Origin: an uncultured Mollicutes bacterium
Lineage (GTDB): Bacteria; Bacillota_I; Bacilli_A; RFN20; CAG-826
NCBI GenBank assembly: GCA_945935945.1
Contig: CAMESA010000056.1
Coordinates: 1-6,273 of the forward strand
Direction: 5' to 3'
DNA: 6,273 bases
Made by a program: the position numbers and the translations under genes
Notes under the pieces: model-generated
Seen by the model: the letters and a program-made list of their open reading frames with translations, nothing else
The model's database searches: none
Told to the model about the DNA's origin: nothing
Part shown: piece after piece, positions 1-6,213 of the stretch
How positions within the stretch are numbered: position 1 is the first letter of the stretch
How the letters are laid out: each line of letters starts with the position of its first letter

Positions 1-153
1 GTAATTAAATTTAAAAGTAATTTCTTCTTTTTCATCAATGATAGGCTCATCAGGTTTATCTACTGGAGTATTATTTTGTGAACAAGAAAAAAGTGTTAAT
101 AAAAAACAAGATGATAAGATTATCGAAATTGATTTTTTATTAGCTAATTTCAT
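1..153 (-). CDS. N-terminal part of a fifth lipoprotein, cut by window edge
   Basis: The ATG at 153-151 opens a frame that stays open to base 1, giving 51 codons with no stop; the gene continues off the left edge. The product begins MKLANKKSISIILSSCFLLT and then LFSC, a lipobox with the lipidated Cys at residue 24. An Asn/Pro/Asp/Glu-rich spacer follows (residues 25-45) before what looks like the start of a folded domain (EITFKFNY). It should therefore be an exported, membrane-anchored lipoprotein. The start codon overlaps the TGA stop of the upstream BspA-like gene as ATGA, a classic translational-coupling arrangement. Only a weak GGAG lies 10 nt upstream (164-167), inside the preceding coding sequence, so expression probably depends on ribosomes finishing the upstream gene. 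The mature start CSQN resembles the CAQN of the two paralogous lipoproteins upstream. Function cannot be assigned from 51 residues. Confidence 0.85.
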   Translation of the reverse strand, partial: MKLANKKSISIILSSCFLLTLFSCSQNNTPVDKPDEPIIDEKEEITFKFNY

Positions 154-1910
154 GCTGTTAAGACTCCATCACTACAAGTTACACTAGAAATCATACTTCC
201 TGTGTTCCAAGATACTGTTTCTCCATCAATTGTTGCACTTGTTTCAATTGAAGCAAATTCTTCTGTTGTTCCTTCGTAAATTATTGAAACTCTATTTGCA
301 CCATAAAATGGATTAATCATTTTAGTAACTGATTTAGGAATAACAATTTCTTCAACGCTAAATAAAGCACTAGATTGAGCATAAGGATTGTTTGAAACAT
401 AATTAAAACATCTAAAACCTAAAGTTGTTGTACCGCTTGGTATTTCATAACGCTTAAAATTAGCTAAATTTGGATAATGAATTAAAGTTTTTCCATCTTT
501 TGAATATAAAACTCCATCTTTTGATATATATGAAGTATTTGTTTCACTTACATTTATATTTTTTAAGGAAATACAAGCTGTGAAAGCACCTTCACCAATG
601 CTTGTTAATGTAGAAGGAATGGAAAATTCTTCTAGTTTTTTACATAGATTGAAACATGTTTTTCCAATTGTTTCTAAACCTTCATTTGCTGTGACAGATG
701 TTAAATATTCACAAGCACCAAAAGCATTATCGCCAATTGTTTTTAATGTTGATGGTAAAACTAGCGATTTGATTGGTGTATATTGGAAAGCTTTTTGTTC
801 AATTGTCTTCAAACCTTCATTTAAAATAACTGTTTCAAGAGAATTACAGCTTGCAAAGGCAAATTCTTTTATATATTTTACACTTCCTGGAATTTCAATT
901 GATTCAAGTTTTATACAAGAATTGAAAACTTGACGTTCAAGTGATTCAAGTTTTGATGAAAGAGTAATAGATTTTAACTTTGAACAATAAGCAAAAGCTT
1001 CAGATCCAATTGTTGTAATATTATTTGATAATGTGAAATTTTTAATGTTTGAACATCCATAGAAAGAACGGGATCCAATCATTAAAAGTTCATCATTAAA
1101 TTTGATATCAGTTAAATTTAATACACGATAAAATGCATAATTTTCAATGCCTAAAGTGCCTTTTGGGATAATAAAAGTTCCTTCAAAGACCCTTGGAGCA
1201 CTAATTAAAAGCATGTTGACTTTATCAAATAGACATTTTTCAATCGAACCATAAACTGGATTTGATTCATCAACTATAAATTCTTCAACGCTTTCTCCAT
1301 ATAAAAATACTTCTGAGCTAATACTTTTAATTGTTTTAGGAATATAAATTTGTGAAATTGCGCTAAAAGAATATTGTGATTCAACATTTCCTGTAATTAA
1401 ATTGTAATCAAATGCAATTTCATTAACTTCTTTACCAAGATAAGTTGATGGAATTTCAAGGCGTGTTGGTACAAGACCACTAGGTGTATAACCAGTAATT
1501 TTATATGTTCCATCGCTTTTTTTAACAAAAGTAAAGTCTCTTAAATTAGTTGTTCCTTCTTGAACAAAAATAGATTTAACATATATTTTTATGACATTTG
1601 TGCCTTTAACAAGTAAAATTTTGTTTAAATCTTCAATTTTTTCATTGTTTAATGTTGCATAAACAAAAGCATAATTTAATGGATCTTTTACTTTAACTTC
1701 TAATTTGATTTCTTTTCCTGAATATATTTTTTCATCACTTTGAATGATGCTTACATCAACATATTCACTGTTGTAATCTAGTTCTAAAGTTGCATCTTCG
1801 ATAATTTCATCAACTTTATCAATAATTGGTGATTCATTATTACATGATGTTAAACCAATAATTGATGAAAATGCTAAAGCGCCAATGATTAATAAACTGC
1901 GTCTTTTCAT
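150..1910 (-). CDS. BspA-like leucine-rich repeat surface lipoprotein (LRR_5 type)
   Basis: The 586-residue product has a lipoprotein signal peptide (KRR at 2-4, lipobox LTSC, Cys23). Residues about 45-125 look like a small beta/Ig-like domain; this is an inference. Residues 126-165 carry the typical BspA lead-in (GTYKITGY, then LEIPSTYLGK). A DGVLF-like capping module lies at about 215-250. Nine tandem repeats of 22-23 residues with an LxxIGxxAFxxCxxLxxIxLPxx pattern span 253-457. A second capping module (KDGVLYSKDGKTLIHYP) lies at 464-480, then IIYEGTTEEFASI at 543-555. The end (VTCSDGVLTA) matches how many BspA-like proteins finish, so the TGA is a true stop. BspA-like proteins are known surface adhesins binding host or bacterial ligands; an adhesion role here is inference from family. 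The start follows AGGAG with 9-nt spacing and lies 4 nt past the preceding stop. The stop overlaps the next start. Confidence 0.93.
   Translation of the reverse strand: MKRRSLLIIGALAFSSIIGLTSCNNESPIIDKVDEIIEDATLELDYNSEYVDVSIIQSDEKIYSGKEIKLEVKVKDPLNYAFVYATLNNEKIEDLNKILLVKGTNVIKIYVKSIFVQEGTTNLRDFTFVKKSDGTYKITGYTPSGLVPTRLEIPSTYLGKEVNEIAFDYNLITGNVESQYSFSAISQIYIPKTIKSISSEVFLYGESVEEFIVDESNPVYGSIEKCLFDKVNMLLISAPRVFEGTFIIPKGTLGIENYAFYRVLNLTDIKFNDELLMIGSRSFYGCSNIKNFTLSNNITTIGSEAFAYCSKLKSITLSSKLESLERQVFNSCIKLESIEIPGSVKYIKEFAFASCNSLETVILNEGLKTIEQKAFQYTPIKSLVLPSTLKTIGDNAFGACEYLTSVTANEGLETIGKTCFNLCKKLEEFSIPSTLTSIGEGAFTACISLKNINVSETNTSYISKDGVLYSKDGKTLIHYPNLANFKRYEIPSGTTTLGFRCFNYVSNNPYAQSSALFSVEEIVIPKSVTKMINPFYGANRVSIIYEGTTEEFASIETSATIDGETVSWNTGSMISSVTCSDGVLTA
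164..167 (-). promoter_or_regulatory. Weak ribosome binding site for the partial fifth gene
   Basis: Only GGAG, 10 nt before the ATG at 153, is available, within codons for the DGVLTA end of the BspA-like protein. It is weaker than the four others, which fits dependence on coupling through the ATGA overlap. Confidence 0.45.
540..1154 (-). repeat. Nine tandem BspA/LRR_5 repeats within the coding sequence
   Basis: Protein repeats begin at residues 253, 275, 298, 321, 344, 367, 389, 412 and 435 of the 586-residue lipoprotein, a period of 23 with two 22-residue units. The shared pattern is hydrophobic-xx-I-G/x-xx-A/S-F-xx-C-xx-L/I-xx-hydrophobic. A Cys occupies the same position in seven units (C286, C309, C332, C355, C400, C423, C446). 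The first unit has Val in that place, and the sixth is a residue short with Tyr-Thr-Pro there. The units are diverged at the DNA level, so this is an old protein-level array, not a recently expanded DNA repeat. Confidence 0.9.
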
Positions 1911-1914
1911 ACTC

Positions 1915-3384
1915 TTATTCTCCTAATTTTGAACTTGCATCATATGGAAGAACTGTTTTCCCTTGATCGAAATAACGGAAAACAATTTGTCCAGTCTTTA
2001 CAATGCTGCTTGAGAAGAAATCTGCATAACGATAATCAATTGTTACAGTTTTAATTTCATCAAAACTATTTAATTGAATTGCAACTTTTGTTGCATAACG
2101 TGCATTTGTTTGTTGAATTTCAATAGCACTTGATTGGAAATATGATTTAGACATTTCACTAACTGCACTATTTTCGCAAATAAATGTGTTTGTCGTTGCA
2201 TCATAAGTAAATAAATCACTTGAAATGCCATCAAGATGTGGAATTAAATCATCGTATTTGTATTTATCTTGATTAACTTTTCCAAATTTAGTCTTATTTG
2301 ATGGAATCCATTGTCCATCAACGTATTTTCTTGCTTCATAAAAATCAATATTTGGATTTTTTGTTAAGACATAATCATTCTCAGCATCTAGTTCAGTTTC
2401 AGAACCGTTTCTTGATGAATCAAAATATTTTATGTATGCATTAGTTCCATCTAAATAACTAACTCTAGTTTTTGTAGTTTTAATTTCTGAACTTGTATCA
2501 GTATCAGTTGCAACCATTGTAATATTATTTCCATCGAATTTTTTAAAAGCTTTAGATAAAACTTTGTTTGTTGAGCCCTTATCACTTTCTTTTTCAAGAT
2601 GTGAAACTGAATCTTTTCCAGCATCTAAAATATAAAAATCGTAATTTTGTTCGATTGTATAATATGAATTAGAATCACTAGTTGCATCGTATTCAATAAC
2701 ATAACGTATTGCTGGAATGTATGTAATTCTTGTGATTTGATCTTCAGAATTTAATGTTACTGTACATTCTTTTGGTGAACTTGAGGCACCAGAAGCATAA
2801 AAAGCACATAATCTATTGAATATATAACTAGCTTTGTCTTTTTGAAGATAAGCTTTGCCATCCTTTAAAACAATATCTTTTTCATTTATGTAGTAAAAAG
2901 GATTATCAAAACCTAAACTTTCAAAAGTAACATAGTTTGCACCATTTTTTTGATATTTCTTTCCAACTTCGTTTTGAGCAGTTAAATATTCAGTATATAC
3001 TCTTCCTTTATTATCAGAATGATATTCTTCTTCAAGATATGTAACATAGTCTTCAGCGATAGAATTGTATTCTTCAACTTTACGATAGTAAGCATTACTT
3101 GAAAATTTAAATGTTAAATTTGATTCTGATTTTAAATCTGATTCTTCGAATTTACTTGAATCAATTGGTTCTAAAAATGATGAATTTTTATAAAAAGTTC
3201 TTGTTCTTGTTAAAGTTCCTTCAAATACTAAACCATTTCTTAAATTAACAATGCCTTGTTGAATTTTTGAAATTTCATTACTTGGTGTTAAATCTATAGC
3301 GTTTTTAACTATATCTAAACCATTATTTTGTGCGCAACCGACTAAAAATAAAGAGGCGAACGCAAATAAAATCTTATTTTTCAT
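1915..3384 (-). CDS. Two-half lipoprotein, paralogue of the upstream gene, function unknown
   Basis: The 489-residue product has a signal peptide (MKNKILFAFASLF) and lipobox LVGC (Cys17), with mature start CAQN. I do not recognise a named family. It aligns along its length with the 481-residue product just upstream: NLRNGLVFEGTL against NLQKGFEVTGQI near the start, NPFYYINEKD against NPFLFMENED in the middle, and a matching VLPYD/HLPYN end. It seems to contain two repeated halves (about 48-250 and 275-480). The landmark LNSxDxIxxxT occurs at residues 211-221 and again at 438-448, exactly 227 residues apart. The sequence is rich in alternating polar/hydrophobic stretches and in Tyr, Ser, Asp and Glu, suggesting mostly beta structure. 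A LolA/LppX-like half-barrel fold for each half is a guess. The ATG overlaps the previous stop by one base (TAATG) and has a near-perfect AGGAGG 7 nt upstream. No transmembrane segment beyond the signal peptide and no catalytic motif is visible. Confidence 0.88.
   Translation of the reverse strand: MKNKILFAFASLFLVGCAQNNGLDIVKNAIDLTPSNEISKIQQGIVNLRNGLVFEGTLTRTRTFYKNSSFLEPIDSSKFEESDLKSESNLTFKFSSNAYYRKVEEYNSIAEDYVTYLEEEYHSDNKGRVYTEYLTAQNEVGKKYQKNGANYVTFESLGFDNPFYYINEKDIVLKDGKAYLQKDKASYIFNRLCAFYASGASSSPKECTVTLNSEDQITRITYIPAIRYVIEYDATSDSNSYYTIEQNYDFYILDAGKDSVSHLEKESDKGSTNKVLSKAFKKFDGNNITMVATDTDTSSEIKTTKTRVSYLDGTNAYIKYFDSSRNGSETELDAENDYVLTKNPNIDFYEARKYVDGQWIPSNKTKFGKVNQDKYKYDDLIPHLDGISSDLFTYDATTNTFICENSAVSEMSKSYFQSSAIEIQQTNARYATKVAIQLNSFDEIKTVTIDYRYADFFSSSIVKTGQIVFRYFDQGKTVLPYDASSKLGE
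1920..1924 (-). promoter_or_regulatory. Ribosome binding site for the BspA-like gene
   Basis: AGGAG, 9 nt before the ATG at 1910, lies in the last codons of the preceding gene, whose stop is only 4 nt from this start. Confidence 0.8.
1945..3243 (-). repeat. Internal duplication: two homologous halves of the 489-aa lipoprotein
   Basis: The same two-half plan as in the neighbouring paralogue is seen here. LNSEDQITRIT at residues 211-221 and LNSFDEIKTVT at 438-448 lie 227 residues apart, at a constant 4-residue offset from the matching positions in the 481-residue protein. That agreement suggests the duplication of halves came before the duplication of genes. The half boundaries (about residues 48-250 and 275-480) are estimates. 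Confidence 0.45.
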
Positions 3385-4829
3385 TATTTAACCTCCTCTT
3401 CGATGTTGTATGGAAGATGTACCGAAGGACCATATTCATAAGTCAATTCATAATATGCGTGTGAAATTAGAAGGTCTAATTCATGATAATATTCACATCT
3501 TGCATATTCGATATCACCATTTTCATCGAGTTTAACTTCAACTTTTGATAAAAAATCAAAGTAACCTGGATCACTAACAGCCATTGTTGGTAAAAAACAA
3601 CCATCAAGCAACCAATAGAGAGCCATTGGTTCATCTAAATAATAGATATCTCTATTTTTGTCATAATGGAAAATTTTATGCGAAACGTCACCAATTATTG
3701 GGAGATAATTTTCATAAGTAGTAATATCAAGTCTTCCCATTCCAGTTCTATTCCAAACGCCATTATAACTTCTAGCATAAGGGTATAAATTTCCATTTGG
3801 ATCACCATCTGGATTCATTAATAAGAAGTCACTTTCTCTTGGAGCAGTAATTTCCTCATATTCATCTAAAGTATAAACTTGATAAAAAACTTTATGATCG
3901 GCGTAATAAAGATCGATGGTTTCATTAACATCAATTTCTTCATCATCGTTGTACCAAGAGTGGTCAACACGTCTAACTCTTAAATTTTGACCTTCCATTT
4001 TGTCAAAAATTGTTCTAAGTTTTGCGCATTCTTCCTCGCCTTCATAAATTTGAAGTTTGCTAGCAGAATCAGCAATGCCAATGTCTTTAAAATTAAAATT
4101 TATGGAATATACTGTGCCAGTGTAATCGATTCCATAATTAGAAGTTGAAATTTCTTTATAACTTTCATCAAGAGTACAAATTAAAGTTTTAATGTCACCA
4201 TTTTCATCAATTTCTAAAATATTGCGAGAAATTGCTCCAGAAAATGCAGTTACATCAATTGAAGAAAACATTCCAGCAACCATTTGACTTAATTTTTTGT
4301 TTGAAAGTGTGAATGTATTATCACTTAAATGAGAAAAATCCTCATTTTCCATAAATAAAAATGGATTTATCAAGTCGTTTGCGCCATATGATAGAGCATT
4401 TCCAGTCGAATCATAAACGTAATCTTCAAACATTTCATTTTCATAACCAATGTATCTGATTCTAACTTTTCCATCTTTATTGTATAAATTTTCGTCAAGA
4501 ATCATATGAGGTTGATTATGATTATCGTAAGAATATAAATTTCTATGTAAACCTACAAAGTCTTTTTTATCAGTGTATGTGAAATCAAAAGTATAATTTC
4601 TTTTTTCAACTTCACGACTATCATCAATAAATTCATAGCTATCGTCACTATAATATCTTTTTGTAGCAACAATTTGTCCAGTTACTTCAAAACCTTTTTG
4701 TAAATTAGCTAATCCTGTAAACTTTACAGGTTCTTCTTCTTTAATTTCATCTTCAACTGGAGCATTTTGAGCACAAGCTGATAATGCAAAAAGACTCAAA
4801 ATTAATAAAATTGAATTATTTTTCTTCAT
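3384..4829 (-). CDS. Two-half lipoprotein, first of a paralogous pair, function unknown
   Basis: The 481-residue product begins MKKNNSILLILSLFA and has lipobox LSAC with the lipidated Cys at 19, then an acidic spacer (EDEIKEEE). No known family is recognised. It is strikingly acidic and Tyr-rich. Two halves, about 42-250 and 270-468, each end in the same motif: IDENGDI followed by xxxxC (Cys218), and LDENGDI followed by xxxxC (Cys445), 227 residues apart. This points to an internal duplication. Its neighbour downstream has the same architecture, the same 227-residue offset and the same CAQN mature start, so the two are diverged tandem paralogues. It is probably an outward-facing, membrane-anchored beta-rich protein; ligand binding is a guess. 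The start is supported by AAGGAG with 6-nt spacing, which overlaps the TAA of the gene before it (TAAGGAG). The stop is fused to the next start as TAATG, so the pair is likely translated together. Confidence 0.88.
   Translation of the reverse strand: MKKNNSILLILSLFALSACAQNAPVEDEIKEEEPVKFTGLANLQKGFEVTGQIVATKRYYSDDSYEFIDDSREVEKRNYTFDFTYTDKKDFVGLHRNLYSYDNHNQPHMILDENLYNKDGKVRIRYIGYENEMFEDYVYDSTGNALSYGANDLINPFLFMENEDFSHLSDNTFTLSNKKLSQMVAGMFSSIDVTAFSGAISRNILEIDENGDIKTLICTLDESYKEISTSNYGIDYTGTVYSINFNFKDIGIADSASKLQIYEGEEECAKLRTIFDKMEGQNLRVRRVDHSWYNDDEEIDVNETIDLYYADHKVFYQVYTLDEYEEITAPRESDFLLMNPDGDPNGNLYPYARSYNGVWNRTGMGRLDITTYENYLPIIGDVSHKIFHYDKNRDIYYLDEPMALYWLLDGCFLPTMAVSDPGYFDFLSKVEVKLDENGDIEYARCEYYHELDLLISHAYYELTYEYGPSVHLPYNIEEEVK
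3392..3397 (-). promoter_or_regulatory. Consensus AGGAGG ribosome binding site inside the upstream gene
   Basis: AGGAGG, 7 nt before the ATG at 3384, lies within the last codons of the upstream paralogue and precedes the TAATG stop/start overlap. It is the strongest SD in the window. Confidence 0.88.
3426..4706 (-). repeat. Internal duplication: two homologous halves of the 481-aa lipoprotein
   Basis: The half encoded by about 4706-4080 and the half encoded by about 4022-3426 share the motif DENGDI plus a Cys five residues later. The two copies are 681 bp (227 codons) apart. A 14-base DNA identity remains at the motif (4195-4208 and 3514-3527). After each motif comes a run of Tyr-rich alternating residues. 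Elsewhere the halves are strongly diverged, so the boundaries are approximate. Confidence 0.5.
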
Positions 4830-4835
4830 GAATTA

Positions 4836-4841
4836 CTCCTT
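4836..4841 (-). promoter_or_regulatory. Ribosome binding site overlapping the upstream stop codon
   Basis: AAGGAG, 6 nt before the ATG at 4829, shares bases with the TAA of the preceding gene (TAAGGAG). The terminating ribosome therefore sits on the next initiation site. Confidence 0.85.
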
Positions 4842-6171
4842 AAATTCCTTCACCAGTTCCGCCTTCAACTTCAGAGTCTGGATCTCTTGTATCTTCACCT
4901 TCGCTTCCTTCATCTGTTCCATCTAAAAATCCTTTAATTGATGGTATATCAGCTTTATCAGTAATCTTGATTCTAAATTCTGAAGGCCATAAAACATCAC
5001 TAGATGTTGTATTAACAAAAACAGAAAGTTCATCATTTGTGACAAATTCAGCAGTAATACTTAAATTTGAATAAATTGTTCCTAAAGCAAAGTCAGAAAG
5101 TGGAAAATTAGAATAATTTGATGATAATCTTAAAAACTGAGAAACATATTTTGTATAGTAATTAACTAACTCGTCACTTCCGTCCCAAGCAGGATCATAA
5201 GTGGCTTTAGATTCTGGCTTGATTGTATATCTGTGTGTATCTTTTTTAGGTTTTAAATTCTTAAATTTCTTCAAATTATATGAATTTATTGATTTTGCAT
5301 GATAAAAAGATTGATATGGATAAGGATCTTGAAGTGTTTCATACAATTTATCATCATAAATTGAACTAAATCTATTCCCTAATTCGTAATGTAAAATATA
5401 ACTTGATGAATTCTCAGGATCTTCTGAAAATAATATTGTTTTCTTGTCGGAATCTCTAAAGGCATAGCCATAAGATGAAGCAATGCTACCTCCATTTTTT
5501 AAAACATCCCAATAAATTGCATTACTTAAGAAAGTTCCTTTTGCATATGGAGTAATAATTTCATACGCTTCCCCTGCATTAAGCCTTGACATAAAATCAA
5601 AAAGTGTCGTTGTTATTTCAACAGGTACTTTTTCTTCTTCTAGAACGGTAAGTTCAAATGTTGTTGAACGTACATTTTCTTCATTTGCAATCAAAATAAC
5701 TTCAAAGACATTTGTCATTGAAGTGATATCTTTTTCTTGAAACACATATCCTTCTTCAACAGAAGGTGTGAAGTTTGTATAAATTACTCCTTCATCTTCA
5801 ACATCATCAGTTGTTGTAAATAGTTTAACTTCTAAACCTTCAAAAGATAGAGATTCATTAACTCTATACTCTACTTTTGTTGGCATGTTTGTAATCTTAA
5901 GTGCCTTTGAAATAACTGGATCAGGTTTTGGATCAGGAATGTCTTCTCCACCTTGATTATCTCCATTGTTGTTATCGCCATCTGGGTTATTGTTATCACC
6001 TTCTTGGTCTTCATTATCACCACCTGTATTGTCATTATTATTGTTATTATCAGGATTTTCATTATCAGTATTGTCGCCTTGGTTGTTGTCAATAGAAGGC
6101 CTACCACAACTAGCTATAAAAGTTGTTCCTAAAATAACTGAAACAGCCAACATTCGTAATATCTTTTTCAT
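4840..6171 (-). CDS. Lipoprotein with Asn/Asp/Gly-rich spacer and Ig-like (Big_3-type) domain
   Basis: From the ATG at 6171 the product has 443 residues. A TTG in frame at 6186 would add five codons (MKGET), but these are the ribosome binding site itself (AAAGGAG, 5 nt before the ATG), so the ATG is preferred. The signal peptide ends in lipobox IASC (Cys22). Residues 29-76 are low complexity (19 Asn, 10 Asp, 8 Gly), likely a flexible stalk across the cell envelope. Residues about 88-176 read like a bacterial Ig-like group 3 domain (ITNMPTKVEYRVNESLSFEG, then LEVKLF). Residues about 185-415 form an unassigned domain that may resemble one half of the next two proteins; this is weak. The C-terminus (417-443) is an acidic Gly/Glu/Asp tail. 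It is the first gene of the operon, 10 nt before the next start. A cell-surface binding role is plausible, but the ligand is unknown. Confidence 0.9.
   Translation of the reverse strand: MKKILRMLAVSVILGTTFIASCGRPSIDNNQGDNTDNENPDNNNNNDNTGGDNEDQEGDNNNPDGDNNNGDNQGGEDIPDPKPDPVISKALKITNMPTKVEYRVNESLSFEGLEVKLFTTTDDVEDEGVIYTNFTPSVEEGYVFQEKDITSMTNVFEVILIANEENVRSTTFELTVLEEEKVPVEITTTLFDFMSRLNAGEAYEIITPYAKGTFLSNAIYWDVLKNGGSIASSYGYAFRDSDKKTILFSEDPENSSSYILHYELGNRFSSIYDDKLYETLQDPYPYQSFYHAKSINSYNLKKFKNLKPKKDTHRYTIKPESKATYDPAWDGSDELVNYYTKYVSQFLRLSSNYSNFPLSDFALGTIYSNLSITAEFVTNDELSVFVNTTSSDVLWPSEFRIKITDKADIPSIKGFLDGTDEGSEGEDTRDPDSEVEGGTGEGI
5944..6087 (-). repeat. Low-complexity Asn/Asp/Gly codon tract
   Basis: Forty-eight consecutive codons (residues 29-76 of the first lipoprotein) encode almost only Asn, Asp, Gly, Glu and Gln, with short GDNNN, NNPDGD and DNTGGDN-type reiterations built from AAT/AAC and GAT/GAC codons. 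There is no clean unit length, so it is an imperfect repeat. Such tracts work as flexible stalks after a lipid anchor and tend to vary in length between strains. The length of this tract explains spurious open frames seen on both strands here. Confidence 0.85.
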
Positions 6172-6176
6172 AGTCT

Positions 6177-6183
6177 CTCCTTT
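6177..6183 (-). promoter_or_regulatory. Ribosome binding site that fixes the first gene's start
   Basis: AAAGGAG ends 5 nt before the ATG at 6171. It overlaps the five codons that an alternative TTG start at 6186 would add, so it decides for the ATG. Confidence 0.85.
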
Positions 6184-6190
6184 CAAAACT

Positions 6191-6213
6191 TGTTTATTAT
6201 TACATAATAAACA
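6191..6213. promoter_or_regulatory. Perfect inverted repeat before the operon, candidate operator
   Basis: On the minus strand, arms TGTTTATTAT and ATAATAAACA (10 bp, perfect) flank a 3-nt centre GTA. The element sits 8 nt upstream of the SD of the first gene. An RNA hairpin with only A-U-rich pairs and a 3-nt loop would be weak and has no U-run, so a protein-binding operator is likelier than a terminator. The arms do not match the Fur/PerR, Rex, CcpA or CodY consensus patterns I know. In AT-rich DNA chance palindromes occur, but a 20-of-20 match is uncommon. Confidence 0.45.
6196..6204 (-). promoter_or_regulatory. Possible extended -10 promoter element
   Basis: Read on the minus strand, TGT then AATAAT matches the extended -10 form TGnTATAAT at all but one base. 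The start of transcription would fall near 6189, giving a leader of about 18 nt that contains the SD. No convincing -35 lies 16-18 nt upstream (only TTATTT-like sequence). The element overlaps the right part of the inverted repeat, which would fit repression by occlusion. AT-richness makes false matches easy. Confidence 0.3.

Noticed and set aside
580..933. 117-codon open frame on the plus strand
   Set aside because: It is antisense to the LRR repeats, its periodic composition mirrors them, it has no SD, and it conflicts with a well-supported gene.
150..1910. Possibility of an internalin (LPXTG-anchored LRR protein)
   Set aside because: The repeats have the 23-residue BspA/LRR_5 pattern, not the 22-residue internalin consensus, and the protein has a lipobox with no C-terminal LPXTG or membrane segment.
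5871..6107. 78-codon minus-strand frame rich in Ile/Thr/Met
   Set aside because: It is the shifted-frame shadow of the Asn/Asp/Gly tract (AAT/GAT codons read one base off) and has no recognisable protein features.
6172..6186. TTG start adding MKGET to the first lipoprotein
   Set aside because: These codons are the SD sequence itself. The ATG at 6171 has ideal spacing and gives a normal signal peptide.
6191..6213. Reading the upstream palindrome as a terminator of a gene to the right
   Set aside because: The stem has one G-C pair per arm and no following T-run in the minus-strand direction; it would be too weak for intrinsic termination.
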